Shown here piece by piece: positions 54,837 through 63,959 of a stretch of DNA of 64,000 nt. Numbering within the stretch: position 1 is the stretch's first letter; each line of letters begins with the position of its first letter. The notes below the pieces were generated by a model. The model saw nothing but the letters and a program-made list of their open reading frames with translations, was not told where the DNA came from and did no database searches. Location: NCBI GenBank assembly GCA_947175545.1, contig CAMWNI010000008.1, positions 22,772 through 86,771 of the forward strand, read 5' to 3'. The DNA is from an uncultured Porphyromonadaceae bacterium (lineage in GTDB: Bacteria; Bacteroidota; Bacteroidia; Bacteroidales; Muribaculaceae). A program made the position numbers and the translations under genes.

Positions 54837-54868
54837 CAAATTTACGAATTATTTTTGTCTTCCGGAAA
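54837..54868 (-). promoter_or_regulatory. Promoter of the pyrBI run
   Basis: Minus-strand TAAATTTG (plus 54837-54844), 20-base spacer, then TTTC (plus 54865-54868), a three-of-four match to TTTG. The leader to ATG 54803 is about 30 bases. No attenuator-like hairpin is seen in it. Confidence 0.65.
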
Positions 54869-54946
54869 TATGGCGGTGCTTTTTTTGAACCATAAAGAGT
54901 CCGGCGGTGTTCTTTATGTAAAAACAAAACGAATTCTAAACAGAAT

Positions 54947-55438
54947 ATGAAAGCCGGAATATTTTACGGTTCCTCAACGGGAACCACCCGTGAAATCGCT
55001 GAAATGATTGCTTCGCGCCTGGGAATTTCTGCCGATGATGTTCATGACGTCGCCAAGACAAACCCATCGGCCGTTGAACCATACGACCTGTTGATTTGCG
55101 GAACGAGTACCTGGGGCGACGGCGAGATTCAGACCGATTGGTTGGACTTTCTTGACGGTCTCGACATGGTTGATCTTCATGGACGCAAAATCGCTCTGTT
55201 CGGTAGCGGCGACGAAACAATGGCCGATACTTTCTGCTCCGGAGTCGGCGAACTTTACAAACGCCTCAGACGTACCGGCGCCGAATTTATCGGCTCGTAT
55301 CCCGCCAATGTCTACAAATTCAATCATTCCGCAGCCATCGTCAACGGCGAACCCGTCGGTCTCCTGCTTGACCAGGTAAACCTTCCCGACCTAACGCCCG
55401 GTCGCATCGACGGCTGGCTGATTTCAATGCAAAACTAA
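54947..55438 (+). CDS. Flavodoxin
   Basis: A 163-residue FMN-binding electron carrier. The phosphate-binding loop is YGSSTGTTREIAEM, and FMN-stacking regions are CGTSTWGDGEIQTDW and GSGDETMADTFCSGVG. It can replace ferredoxin under iron limitation. It is a single gene facing away from pyrB and ending at a perfect 25-bp inverted repeat. Confidence 0.95.
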   Translation: MKAGIFYGSSTGTTREIAEMIASRLGISADDVHDVAKTNPSAVEPYDLLICGTSTWGDGEIQTDWLDFLDGLDMVDLHGRKIALFGSGDETMADTFCSGVGELYKRLRRTGAEFIGSYPANVYKFNHSAAIVNGEPVGLLLDQVNLPDLTPGRIDGWLISMQN

Positions 55439-55466
55439 AACTAAATATACTTTAGTACACCATAAT

Positions 55467-55524
55467 GTAATAAAACTGACCCTCAAAAGTTTTGTGTTCA
55501 ACTTTTGAGGGTCAGTTTTATTAC
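55467..55524. terminator. Bidirectional terminator with perfect 25-bp arms
   Basis: Bases 55467-55491 are an exact reverse complement of 55500-55524, with an 8-base loop. A/T-rich outer parts supply a T tract in both directions, so it can end both flavodoxin and meaB transcripts. Confidence 0.9.
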
Positions 55525-55542
55525 GGCACAGCCTCTTCACAA

Positions 55543-56634
55543 TTAGTGGAAGCGGCGGAAGTAGGAGTCAAGGACTTCTGTGGCGGCGGTGAAGGAGCTG
55601 AGACGATTTTCGAGAACTGACTGCTCGAGTCCGGTCAGCATGCGCTCGATTGCGTGGTCGCGATAGAAGTGGTTGCGCAGTTGCTCGTCGATGGTCTCGC
55701 GCATCCAGTAGCGAGCCTGCTGCTGACGGCGCTCTTCGAAGTAACCGTTGGCATTGACAAACTCGAAGTAACGGTCAATCATATTCCATACTTCCGGAAT
55801 TCCCAGTTCAAAATAGCCGGAATAGGTCAGAACTTCCGGCTGCCAACCGGAGGCTGTCGGCGGGAACAGATGGAGAGCCGAACGGAACTGCGCCTGGGCA
55901 AGCTTGGCGCGGTTGATGTTGTCGCCGTCGGCCTTATTGATTACAATGCCGTCTGCCATTTCCATGATGCCGCGCTTGATTCCCTGGAGTTCGTCGCCGG
56001 TGCCTGCAAGCTGGATCAGCAGGAAGAAGTCAACCATTGAGTGAACGGCAGTCTCGCTTTGCCCGACGCCGACTGTTTCAATGAATATATTGTTGAAGCC
56101 TGCGGCCTCGCATAGCACTACGGTTTCTCTTGTTTTACGGGCAACGCCTCCAAGCGAACCGGCCGAAGGGGAAGGGCGTATGAATGCGTCTGGGTGGAGT
56201 GAAAGTTTCTCCATGCGAGTTTTGTCGCCGAGGATTGAGCCGTTGGTGCGTTCGCTCGAGGGGTCAATGGCGAGGACCGCAAGCTTGCCGCCTGATTTCA
56301 GCACATGGAGGCCGAATACGTCAATCGAGGTAGACTTTCCGGCTCCGGGGACTCCCGTAATGCCGATGCGGCGCGATTTGCCGCTGAACGGAAGGCATTT
56401 TTCAATAACTTCTTGAGCTTTGGCGTAATGGTCGGGGTGAAGGCTTTCAATTAGGGTTACCGCTCGTGAGAGCATGGTCATGTCGCCTTTCAGGATGCCC
56501 TCTACCATTTCGGCGGTCGACGGTATTGGCTTGCGGCGCAGCGCACGCATGTAAGGGTTGACCGACGGAGGCTGGGCAACTCCGGAGTTGACTTGCAATC
56601 CTTTATATTCGGAGCCGTTTTCGGGATGGTTCAT
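55543..56634 (-). CDS. meaB: MeaB/ArgK-type GTPase
   Basis: A 363-residue G3E-related GTPase that protects and loads B12-dependent methylmalonyl-CoA mutase. Walker A is GVPGAGKSTSIDVFG, followed by LAVLAIDPSSERTNGSILGDKTRM, IRPSPSAGSLGGVARKTRE and ETVGVGQSE. The mutase genes are not in this window. It is the last gene of the parE-to-meaB operon, with a four-base overlap with the DUF1573 gene before it. Confidence 0.94.
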   Translation of the reverse strand: MNHPENGSEYKGLQVNSGVAQPPSVNPYMRALRRKPIPSTAEMVEGILKGDMTMLSRAVTLIESLHPDHYAKAQEVIEKCLPFSGKSRRIGITGVPGAGKSTSIDVFGLHVLKSGGKLAVLAIDPSSERTNGSILGDKTRMEKLSLHPDAFIRPSPSAGSLGGVARKTRETVVLCEAAGFNNIFIETVGVGQSETAVHSMVDFFLLIQLAGTGDELQGIKRGIMEMADGIVINKADGDNINRAKLAQAQFRSALHLFPPTASGWQPEVLTYSGYFELGIPEVWNMIDRYFEFVNANGYFEERRQQQARYWMRETIDEQLRNHFYRDHAIERMLTGLEQSVLENRLSSFTAATEVLDSYFRRFH

Positions 56635-57695
56635 TTTGTAATTTCAGCAGTTACGCGAACAACGGTGAGGGAGTTGTCCGGGTCGTTCGTAATCAGACTT
56701 ATGCGAGCATTGATAAAGTCACTTTCGGCCTTTGCGGGATTGATTGTAACTTTAATTTTTGCTTTTTTGCCGGGCTTGATCTTCGAAGATGATATTTCGG
56801 CCGATGTAATAGCAGGGTCAACAATTTGAAGCCTGCGCACAATCAGGGGCGATTTGCCGCTATTGCTGACGGTAAATTCGACGTTGCGCGGCGAATCAAT
56901 GTCGCCAAGGTCTATCTTAAGTGGCGTGACGTTACATTCGGGCGCGCTTTGGCGCTGTCCGGGCGTAAGGTTATTGAAGTCCTCGACAATAATCGTGAAC
57001 AAGTCCATTTTGACAGGCTCTTCAGCTGCATCGGAGCGAAATATGAAGTCGGCGTTGGTGATTCCCCATTCGGGGATGTCGCGCGAATTGAGCGTCAGTG
57101 CAATTTGGCCCTGCTGGCCGGGAAGAATAATGTCCGGGGTTATTTGTCCGGTCACATAGTCCGGCAATTTCTCCAGGCGGGGGCGCAATGAGTCCGGACT
57201 CTGATTATAGAGGCTGATGAAAACCGTCTTGAATTTCCCGCGCTTGACTTCTCCGAATCCGGCGCTTGAACTCTGAAGCTTAATCTTTCCGCCGTCAACC
57301 GGGAAACGGGAACGTATTGTCGCCGATGCGCCGATAACCACTCCACTGACAGTCAGAGTCTGCTGTACTGTCGGTGCATCCGAGGTCTTGACATAGACAT
57401 TTTTGTCAAAGCGTCCCGGGCGTCCCGTGGCCGCATAGGTGACGGTCAGTGCGGCCGTATCGCCCGGAGCGATATCCTGTTTGGAATATTCCGGCACTGT
57501 GCAGCCACATGTTGCCCGGGCCTCAATAATGCGGATTGGCTTTGACCCTTCGTTGATAACGTGAAACACTGCGTCTACGGTGCCGAGATCTTCGCTGAAC
57601 GCACCAAAATCATGTTTCTGCGTTATCCATCGGGCTTGGGCAGACATCAGCATGGGAGCTGATGCAAGCAGAAGAGTAGTAATAATTCTGTTCAT
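56631..57695 (-). CDS. Exported DUF1573 protein (larger)
   Basis: A 354-residue exported protein: signal peptide (LLLASAPMLMSAQA), then a DUF1573 immunoglobulin-like domain with the signature ATCGCTVPEYSKQDIAPGDTAALTVTY. Two or three further Ig-like domains follow (FTVSNSGKSPLIVRRLQI, SKIKPGKKAKIKVTINPAK). Function is unknown; the fold resembles periplasmic chaperone or adhesion domains. It is a tandem relative of the next smaller DUF1573 protein, with four-base overlaps at both ends. Confidence 0.87.
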   Translation of the reverse strand: MNRIITTLLLASAPMLMSAQARWITQKHDFGAFSEDLGTVDAVFHVINEGSKPIRIIEARATCGCTVPEYSKQDIAPGDTAALTVTYAATGRPGRFDKNVYVKTSDAPTVQQTLTVSGVVIGASATIRSRFPVDGGKIKLQSSSAGFGEVKRGKFKTVFISLYNQSPDSLRPRLEKLPDYVTGQITPDIILPGQQGQIALTLNSRDIPEWGITNADFIFRSDAAEEPVKMDLFTIIVEDFNNLTPGQRQSAPECNVTPLKIDLGDIDSPRNVEFTVSNSGKSPLIVRRLQIVDPAITSAEISSSKIKPGKKAKIKVTINPAKAESDFINARISLITNDPDNSLTVVRVTAEITK

Positions 57696-58093
57696 TTCGG
57701 AATTACGGTTCCTTTGATGGTGAGAATGACGTTTCCTTTCTTTCCTTTGATGTTGGTACGGACTTTCGCGGTGCGGGTGAATGCCCCTTTGAGTCCTTCA
57801 GGAGTAAAGCGTATTTTGATTTTGCCGCTTTTGCCCGCGGCCACGGGTTTGTGAGGAAACTCCGGTTTGGTGCATCCGCATGAGGCGGAGACCGTCACGA
57901 TTGCCAGTGGGGCTGTGCCGATATTTGTAAACTGAAACTCATGTTCAATCCATCCGTCTGATTCCTTAATTGTTCCGAAATCATAGACGGTCTCTTCAAA
58001 GCAGACTTCAGGGGCTTTCGTCGGTGTCGTAGCCGAGAGTGCTGGGAGTACGGTTGCGGCTAATGCAAGAATTAGCGAGACAATTCTGTTCAT
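57692..58093 (-). CDS. Exported DUF1573 protein (single domain)
   Basis: A 133-residue exported protein with signal peptide (LILALAATVLPALSA) and one DUF1573 domain: DFGTIKESDGWIEHEFQFTN, SASCGCTKPEFPHKPVAAGKSGKIKIRF. The conserved CGC pair is present. Role unknown. Coupled by four-base overlaps to the S41 protease gene upstream and the larger DUF1573 gene downstream. Confidence 0.88.
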   Translation of the reverse strand: MNRIVSLILALAATVLPALSATTPTKAPEVCFEETVYDFGTIKESDGWIEHEFQFTNIGTAPLAIVTVSASCGCTKPEFPHKPVAAGKSGKIKIRFTPEGLKGAFTRTAKVRTNIKGKKGNVILTIKGTVIPK

Positions 58094-59694
58094 TTCTGTA
58101 GCAGCGAATTATATTTCTTCGGATCGTTGATAAGGTCAAGGGCCTGCTTATAGACCGGGTTTAGCTGGTTGAAGACCCGATAGAAGGTGGACGGTGTGAA
58201 CAGGTCACGCCCGATGAGGCCCTTTATATTGCCTACAATGTAAGGCTTTGATTCCTCAAATTGTGCTGAGTCCGGTTCAACGCCGAGTTTGTCGGCGAGA
58301 CTGATAAATTCGCTCAACATTTCAGGTGACACGTCGAATTCATTAACAAATTTATCTTCATTGGGGTATTTGCTCTTCAGGTTCGACCGGTTGTTCTCGA
58401 CATATTCGACAACATATTGGCTCAAGGCGTTTTTGGCGCGGAGTTCACGGAAGTAGCGGTTCACTCCCGTCGTGTCAACCGGCACGAAGAGGTCCGGCAT
58501 GATTCCGCCGCCACCATAGACCTTCCGACCGTTAATCAGTGTAGTGTGGACCTGAGTGGAGTCAACGCGAATTGAGTCGGCCGAGTAAAACTCGCCGTGT
58601 TCATATCTGTTGCTGATATCCTTTGCATAGTCCTCACCTTCGCCTCGCTTGTAAGGTTTCTGGATTGAGCGGCCCGATGGAGTATAATAATGAGCCGTAG
58701 TCAGTCGAATCATTGACCCGTCAGGGAAGGGGAACGGCCGCTGCACAAGGCCCTTGCCGAATGTGCGGCGGCCAACAACCAGGCCGCGGTCGTTGTCCTG
58801 AATTGCCCCTGACAGGATTTCAGAGGCGGATGCTGAAAATTCGTTTGTCATGACAATGACGCGTCCTTGAGTATCCGGGTTACGTCCGTTGGCAAAGAAG
58901 AATTGCGTCGGCTGGTGTAGCCCCTCGGTGTAGACAACTGTCGATCCGTTGGGAAGAAACTGCTCCGAGAGTTCCACTGCTGCTGAAAGATAGCCGCCGC
59001 CGTTGTCCTGAACATCAATAATGAGATTCTTCATGCCCTGTTTGCGTAACGAAGCAAGGGCCTCACGGAACTCCTTTGGCGTTTCCTGACCAAAAGAGGT
59101 TACTTTGATGTAGCCTGTGGTCGGGTCTGCCATGTAGGCAGCATCAACTGTATTGAGCGGGATGTCAGCCCGGATAACTCTGAATAGCAGGGTGTCCGGT
59201 TCGGAGCGGCGCACAATCTTCAGGTTGGCAACTGAGCGCTTTGGTCCGCGCAGTCGCTTCATGATGTCAGAGTTTTGCATTTTCATACCGGCTATAACCG
59301 TGTCATTGCAGGCAATGATTCTGTCTCCCGGAATGATGCCTACTTTCTCTGACGGTCCGCCGGCCACGGTCTGGATGACATAGACTGTGTCCTGCACAAT
59401 CTGGAACTGTACGCCGATGCCTGAAAAATTGCCGTTGAGCGGCTCAGTCAGGGCCTTGGTCTCGGCAGCCGTCGTATAAGTCGAGTGGGGGTCCAGCTCC
59501 TTCAGCATGGCAATGATTCCCTGTTCGACAATCTTATTTGCCGAAAGGGTGTCTACATAGTAATTTTCGATTATCATTTCGGCCAACTGGAGTTTCTGAG
59601 CCGAATCGAATTGTTTAGAGCCGAAGATGTTTGCTGACGCGGCAACTGCAATTGATCCGCATACCGCAGGTATGAATAATTTTCGTAGTTTCAT
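58090..59694 (-). CDS. S41 family C-terminal processing peptidase
   Basis: A 534-residue periplasmic serine protease of the Ctp/Prc type. It has an N-terminal membrane or signal segment, a PDZ domain (GIGVQFQIVQDTVYVIQTVAGGPSEKVGIIPGDRIIACND), and the S41 core with DVQDNGGGYLSAAVELSEQF. The catalytic serine is in TNEFSASASEILSGAIQDN and the lysine in GRRTFGKGLVQ. It lies 3 bases behind coaD and overlaps a DUF1573 gene. Confidence 0.93.
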   Translation of the reverse strand: MKLRKLFIPAVCGSIAVAASANIFGSKQFDSAQKLQLAEMIIENYYVDTLSANKIVEQGIIAMLKELDPHSTYTTAAETKALTEPLNGNFSGIGVQFQIVQDTVYVIQTVAGGPSEKVGIIPGDRIIACNDTVIAGMKMQNSDIMKRLRGPKRSVANLKIVRRSEPDTLLFRVIRADIPLNTVDAAYMADPTTGYIKVTSFGQETPKEFREALASLRKQGMKNLIIDVQDNGGGYLSAAVELSEQFLPNGSTVVYTEGLHQPTQFFFANGRNPDTQGRVIVMTNEFSASASEILSGAIQDNDRGLVVGRRTFGKGLVQRPFPFPDGSMIRLTTAHYYTPSGRSIQKPYKRGEGEDYAKDISNRYEHGEFYSADSIRVDSTQVHTTLINGRKVYGGGGIMPDLFVPVDTTGVNRYFRELRAKNALSQYVVEYVENNRSNLKSKYPNEDKFVNEFDVSPEMLSEFISLADKLGVEPDSAQFEESKPYIVGNIKGLIGRDLFTPSTFYRVFNQLNPVYKQALDLINDPKKYNSLLQK

Positions 59695-59697
59695 AAT

Positions 59698-60150
59698 TTA
59701 TTTATATTCTGGCAAAAAACGTGACGGGTCAATTCCGTGGTGACGAAGTTCGCGCACCAATGATGAACTGACAAAACTGAATTGAGGTTCAGTATATAAT
59801 ATAAACGTTTCCATTCCAAAAATGTTGCGATTGGCGTCTGCAAGGTTGCGTTCATACTCAAAATCGGCAACGGAACGCACCGAGCGTAGCAGGTGAGTGC
59901 ATCCGGCGGCGCGCGCTTCGTCGGCCGTCAATCCGGTGTAGACCCTTATCTCAACCTCCGGACGATTGCGAAAATACTGTCTGAGCAGCGATGCCTGTTC
60001 CTCCGTCGCGGGTGAGGATTCTTTCTCAGAGTTAATGCCGATTCCTATAACCACACGGTCAAACAGCGTCAGCGCTCGTTCGACAACCGATAGGTGGCCA
60101 ACCGTGAATGGATTGAACGACCCGGCGAAAAAAGCTGATTTGCTGCTCAT
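59698..60150 (-). CDS. coaD: Pantetheine-phosphate adenylyltransferase
   Basis: CoaD makes dephospho-CoA from 4'-phosphopantetheine and ATP. The 150-residue protein has the nucleotidyltransferase motif [18 protein letters not shown] and the later [14 protein letters not shown], equivalent to ISSSLVKE. The usual PGSFDP is AGSFNP here, as in many Bacteroidota. Its ATG overlaps the parE stop by four bases. Confidence 0.95.
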   Translation of the reverse strand: MSSKSAFFAGSFNPFTVGHLSVVERALTLFDRVVIGIGINSEKESSPATEEQASLLRQYFRNRPEVEIRVYTGLTADEARAAGCTHLLRSVRSVADFEYERNLADANRNIFGMETFILYTEPQFSFVSSSLVRELRHHGIDPSRFLPEYK

Positions 60151-62060
60151 AATATTTCCGAATCATCCTCGACAACGAGGTTGTTGATGATGAATTGCTG
60201 ACGGTCAGGCGTGTTTTTCCCCATGTAGAATTCCAGCAGCGTTTCAACGGAGTCCTCCTTGCGAAGGGTCACGCGGTCAAGCCTCATGTCCGGGCCAATA
60301 AACTCGCGGAATTCGTCGGGCGAGATTTCGCCGAGGCCTTTAAAGCGCGTAATTTCCGCGTCGGCCTTCAGTTTGTCGATTGCGGTAATGCGTTCCTGGT
60401 CTGTGTAACAGTAATATGTGTCGTCGTTTTTCTTTTCATCGTTCTTTCTGGCTCCTCGTTTTACTCCTTTCTTGCTGCGTACTCGGAAGAGCGGGGTTTG
60501 CAAAACATAGACATGGCCTTTCTTAATAAGGTCAGGGAAGAACTGCAAGAAGAACGTCAGCAACAGCAGGCGTATGTGCATTCCGTCCACGTCGGCATCG
60601 GTTGCGATGATGACTTTGTTATATCGCAGTCCGTCAATGCCGTCTTCGATGTTGAGGGCTGCCTGGAGCAGGTTGAACTCCTCGTTTTCGTAAACAACCT
60701 TCTGGGTCAGGCCGAATGAGTTGAGCGGTTTGCCTCTGAGCGAGAATACGGCTTGGGTCTGCACGTCACGAATTTTTGTGATTGAGCCGGATGCCGAGTC
60801 GCCCTCCGTAATGAAGATGCAGGTCGATTCCTTCAGCTCGTCATCGCCCTTTGGGTCATTCAGGTGAATTTGACAGTCACGCAGCTTCGGGTTGTGGAGA
60901 TTGACTTTCTTTGCGCGCTCGCGGGCCGCTTTCGTGACGCCGGCCATGGCCTTGCGGTCTCGCTCGCTTTGCTGGATTTTCTGCTGCATGATGTCGGCCG
61001 TGTCTTTGTCGCGATGCAGATAGTTGTCAAGCTCTTTTTTCAGGAAGTCGCCAATGAATTTCGCTACGGTCGGCCCGTCTGGCCCCATGTCTTTTGAACC
61101 GAGTTTGGTCTTTGTTTGTGATTCGAAAACCGGTTCCTCAACCTTGATGCTGATTGCTGCGACCATTCCGTTGCGTATGTCGGAGTTCTCAAAGGATTTG
61201 CCGTAGAATTCCTTGATTGTCCGCCCGACGGCCTCCTTGAATGCCGTCAGGTGCGTTCCTCCCTGGGTTGTGTGCTGGCCGTTGACAAACGAGTAGTATT
61301 CCTCGCCATACTGGTCGGCATGTGTCAGTACAATCTCAATGTCTTCGCCTTTGAGATGGATTGGCTGATATAGCGGGTCACGGGTCATGTTTTCCTTCAT
61401 TAGGTCGGCCAGGCCGTTGCTGGAGCGGTAGCGCCTTCCGTTGAAGAGAATAACAAGTCCGGTGTTCAGAAATGTATAGTTTTTCAATAGCGGCAGGATA
61501 TGCTCCTCACGATACTTGTAGTCCTTGAAAATATCGCCGTCGGGTGTGAACCGGACATTGGTGCCGTTTTTTGCATCCAGGGAGGCGTCGATGATTCCAC
61601 TGTCGCTGACAATATTGCCGCGCGCAAACTCAATGCGGCGCTGTTTGCCGTCGCGTGTCGATGTGATGGAGAATATGGTACTCAGCGCATTGACCGCTTT
61701 GATGCCGACGCCGTTCAGACCAACGGATTTCTTGAATGCCTTCGAATCATATTTCGCGCCGGTGTTCATTTTCGACGCCACATCTTCAAGCTTTTCAAGC
61801 GGAATTCCGCGGCCTTCGTCAATGACTTCGACCGATGACTCTTCGACAACGTTGACCGTAATCTGCTTGCCGAATCCCATCATGAATTCGTCAATGCCGT
61901 TGTCAAGCACCTCCTTCAGAAGCACGTAGATACCGTCATCGCTTGTGGCGCCGTCGCCGAGCTTGCCAATGTACATGCCCGGACGGCGTCTTATATGTTC
62001 TTTCCAGTCGAGCGTGATAATGTCATCGCCCGTGTAATTTACCTGTTGTTCTTCAGTCAT
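60147..62060 (-). CDS. parE: DNA topoisomerase IV subunit B
   Basis: The 637-residue ATPase subunit of a type IIA topoisomerase, partner of ParC at 35471-38101. GHKL ATPase motifs: [50 protein letters not shown]-like [17 protein letters not shown] motifs: ITEGDSASG and [18 protein letters not shown] start at ATG 62060 (MTEEQQ), since the 77-residue extension in the ORF track runs across the divergent promoters and into tpiA. It leads a six-gene overlapping operon. Confidence 0.94.
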   Translation of the reverse strand: MTEEQQVNYTGDDIITLDWKEHIRRRPGMYIGKLGDGATSDDGIYVLLKEVLDNGIDEFMMGFGKQITVNVVEESSVEVIDEGRGIPLEKLEDVASKMNTGAKYDSKAFKKSVGLNGVGIKAVNALSTIFSITSTRDGKQRRIEFARGNIVSDSGIIDASLDAKNGTNVRFTPDGDIFKDYKYREEHILPLLKNYTFLNTGLVILFNGRRYRSSNGLADLMKENMTRDPLYQPIHLKGEDIEIVLTHADQYGEEYYSFVNGQHTTQGGTHLTAFKEAVGRTIKEFYGKSFENSDIRNGMVAAISIKVEEPVFESQTKTKLGSKDMGPDGPTVAKFIGDFLKKELDNYLHRDKDTADIMQQKIQQSERDRKAMAGVTKAARERAKKVNLHNPKLRDCQIHLNDPKGDDELKESTCIFITEGDSASGSITKIRDVQTQAVFSLRGKPLNSFGLTQKVVYENEEFNLLQAALNIEDGIDGLRYNKVIIATDADVDGMHIRLLLLTFFLQFFPDLIKKGHVYVLQTPLFRVRSKKGVKRGARKNDEKKNDDTYYCYTDQERITAIDKLKADAEITRFKGLGEISPDEFREFIGPDMRLDRVTLRKEDSVETLLEFYMGKNTPDRQQFIINNLVVEDDSEIL

Positions 62061-62067
62061 AACGCTG

Positions 62068-62075
62068 CAAATATA
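62068..62075 (-). promoter_or_regulatory. -7 box of the parE operon
   Basis: Minus-strand TATATTTG ends seven bases before ATG 62060, another almost leaderless start. No clear -33 TTTG is seen at the right distance. Confidence 0.5.
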
Positions 62076-62085
62076 CGAAAATTTT

Positions 62086-62116
62086 ATTGTTAAATGGGAA
62101 TTTATTCGTAAATTTG
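62086..62116 (+). promoter_or_regulatory. Promoter of tpiA
   Basis: ATTG (62086-62089), 19-base spacer, TAAATTTG (62109-62116). The leader to ATG 62155 is about 35 bases. The promoter is divergent from that of parE. Confidence 0.65.
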
Positions 62117-62154
62117 CCCCGACAAAAACATAACCCAATTTTATATCAGAATTT

Positions 62155-62913
62155 ATGAGAAAGAAAATTGTTGCCGGTAACTGGAAAATGAATACCACCC
62201 TGGCTGAAGGCGTTGCTCTTGCCAAGGATGTGAACGAAGCTCTTGCCGGTCGTTCTCCCAAATGTGACGTTGTAATCTGTGTGCCTTTCACTCATCTCGC
62301 TCCCGTTGCAGGCGTAATCGACGCCGGCAAGCTTGGTCTCGGTGCTGAAAACTGCGCTGACCACCTTAAGGGCGCTTACACCGGTGAAGTTTCTGCTCCG
62401 ATGGTTGCTTCAACCGGCGCAACTTACGTAATTCTTGGCCACAGCGAACGTCGCCAGTATTACGGGGAAACTTCCGAAATCCTTAAAACTAAAGTAAATC
62501 TCGCTCTCGAAAACAATCTGACTCCTATTTTCTGCATTGGCGAAGTTCTCGAGCAGCGTGAAGACGGAACTTTCTTCGACGTCGTGAAATCTCAGATTCA
62601 GGAAGCTCTCTTTGATCTCAGCGCTGAAGATTTCGGCAAAATCATTCTTGCCTACGAACCTGTTTGGGCAATCGGCACCGGCAAGACCGCAACTGACGAT
62701 CAGGCACAGGAAATGCACGCCTTCATCCGTGGTGTCATTGCCGAAAAGTATGGCAAGGAAGTTGCTGACAACTGCTCGATTCTCTACGGCGGTTCCTGCA
62801 AGCCCTCTAATGCAAAGGCCCTCTTCGCCAAACCTGACGTTGATGGTGGCCTGATTGGCGGCGCATCGCTCGCAGCTGCTGACTTTATGGGTATCGTTGA
62901 CGCTTGGAACTGA
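62155..62913 (+). CDS. tpiA: Triosephosphate isomerase
   Basis: TpiA interconverts dihydroxyacetone phosphate and glyceraldehyde-3-phosphate in glycolysis. The 252-residue barrel has VAGNWKMNT (catalytic Lys), GHSERR (catalytic His), [12 protein letters not shown] (catalytic Glu) and [11 protein letters not shown]. The strong promoter and codon use (many ctc, gct, aac, ttc) suggest high expression. A GC-rich hairpin follows. Confidence 0.98.
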   Translation: MRKKIVAGNWKMNTTLAEGVALAKDVNEALAGRSPKCDVVICVPFTHLAPVAGVIDAGKLGLGAENCADHLKGAYTGEVSAPMVASTGATYVILGHSERRQYYGETSEILKTKVNLALENNLTPIFCIGEVLEQREDGTFFDVVKSQIQEALFDLSAEDFGKIILAYEPVWAIGTGKTATDDQAQEMHAFIRGVIAEKYGKEVADNCSILYGGSCKPSNAKALFAKPDVDGGLIGGASLAAADFMGIVDAWN

Positions 62914-62950
62914 TCCGGACTGAACTGAACGCTTTTCGATAGAGCAGGGG

Positions 62951-62981
62951 GGGAGCGCGACTGAAAACTGATCGCGCTCCC
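62951..62981 (+). terminator. Hairpin after tpiA
   Basis: GGGAGCGCGA (62951-62960) pairs perfectly with TCGCGCTCCC (62972-62981), loop 11 bases. The tail tcttagttt is moderately T-rich. Confidence 0.7.
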
Positions 62982-63007
62982 TCTTAGTTTAATTATTAAA
63001 ATCAAAA

Positions 63008-63199
63008 ATGGGAAGCAAATATATCTGGATTTGTGCCTCAATTGCTTACGGCATCCTCTCCGGCTTGATATACGCCCTGATTGCTCGCCATCGTCGCTAC
63101 AAGGGTAGTTTCTGGAGGCGTTTCATTGTCTGGTCAGTCATCTATACTGTTGCCGGATTGGCGATATGCCGGGTCCTCTGGCACTTCTTGTCTGACTGA
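63008..63199 (+). CDS. Small two-helix membrane protein
   Basis: A 63-residue protein with two hydrophobic segments (about 5-25 and 41-60) separated by a basic loop (RHRRYKGSFWRRF). No family recognised. Start at ATG 63008 after an A-rich stretch. It lies between the tpiA terminator and another small membrane protein, so it could be a separate unit. Coding status is likely but not certain because of its size. Confidence 0.55.
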   Translation: MGSKYIWICASIAYGILSGLIYALIARHRRYKGSFWRRFIVWSVIYTVAGLAICRVLWHFLSD

Positions 63200-63305
63200 T
63201 TCTTCAGTGTAGAGTATCAGTCTACAGAATTTGAATATAATAAGCCCTCAATGTTGTCATCACAGAGTCTGAAATCTCTCGGGCCGTTTCAATATTAACT
63301 TCGAA

Positions 63306-63581
63306 ATGAAGAAATTTGTTCAAATCCTGGTCCGGTCAATTCAGCGCTGGCTCCGTGGACTTTCATTTCGCACAGGGATTATCGTATTGGTCCTCTGTAT
63401 TCCCTGTTATATAATCTCCTTTGCCCAGATGGCTCTCCCCATATCTTCCACCGCCAAGGGCATCTTGTGGACTATATTCTTCGGTCTCGCCAAATGCACG
63501 CAATATGCCGGTCTGACCATTCTCGGAACCGAGGGCCTCAAGCGCCTCAAGCAAATCTACCGTCCCAAGCCTGACGCTTAA
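63306..63581 (+). CDS. Small membrane protein, conserved-looking
   Basis: A 91-residue protein with a basic N-terminus (RSIQRWLRGL) and two hydrophobic helices (TGIIVLVLCIPCYIISFAQ and LWTIFFGLAKCTQYAGLTIL). A charged tail follows (KRLKQIYRPKPDA). The central LPISSTAKGILWTIFFGLAK looks like the core of a small Bacteroidales membrane family, but I cannot name a function. Confidence 0.7.
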   Translation: MKKFVQILVRSIQRWLRGLSFRTGIIVLVLCIPCYIISFAQMALPISSTAKGILWTIFFGLAKCTQYAGLTILGTEGLKRLKQIYRPKPDA

Positions 63582-63679
63582 TAATAAACCTGTGGTCAGA
63601 CTTTAAATGTTTCGCAGGCGTAACATGAAGAATGTGCAATAACCAGATAATTGAAAACCGAAAAATCAATACTAACTAT

Positions 63680-63949
63680 ATGGATATGAAATTCTGTCAG
63701 AGCTGCGGAATGCCGCTCACAAATGATGTCTTCGGCACGAATGCCGATGGCACACAAAACGAGGAATACTGCATCTACTGCTACAAAGACGGCAATTTCG
63801 CGCAGGATATGACAATGGAGCAGATGATTGATCACTGCGCTCAGTTTACTGACGAGATAAACCGCCAATCAGGGCAGAATCTCACGGTCGAACAGATGAA
63901 GGAACAGATGCGTCAGTTTTTCCCTCATCTCAAACGCTGGAAAAAATAA
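63680..63949 (+). CDS. Putative zinc-ribbon protein
   Basis: An 89-residue protein. A zinc-ribbon-like N-terminus (FCQSCGMPLTNDVFGTNADG ... EYCIYCYKDG) gives two CxxC pairs for one zinc ion. The C-terminal half is helical (MEQMIDHCAQFTDEINRQSG ... EQMKEQMRQFFPHLKRW). It matches the putative zinc ribbon family (PF12674-like). I start at ATG 63680, since the 16 residues before it in the ORF track lack family features. A few bases separate it from the next gene. Confidence 0.8.
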   Translation: MDMKFCQSCGMPLTNDVFGTNADGTQNEEYCIYCYKDGNFAQDMTMEQMIDHCAQFTDEINRQSGQNLTVEQMKEQMRQFFPHLKRWKK

Positions 63950-63959
63950 CAGACGAATT

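Noticed and set aside
62061-62291. 77-codon N-terminal extension of ParE
   Set aside because: It crosses the divergent parE and tpiA promoters and the first part of tpiA; ParE proteins begin near the MTEEQ start.
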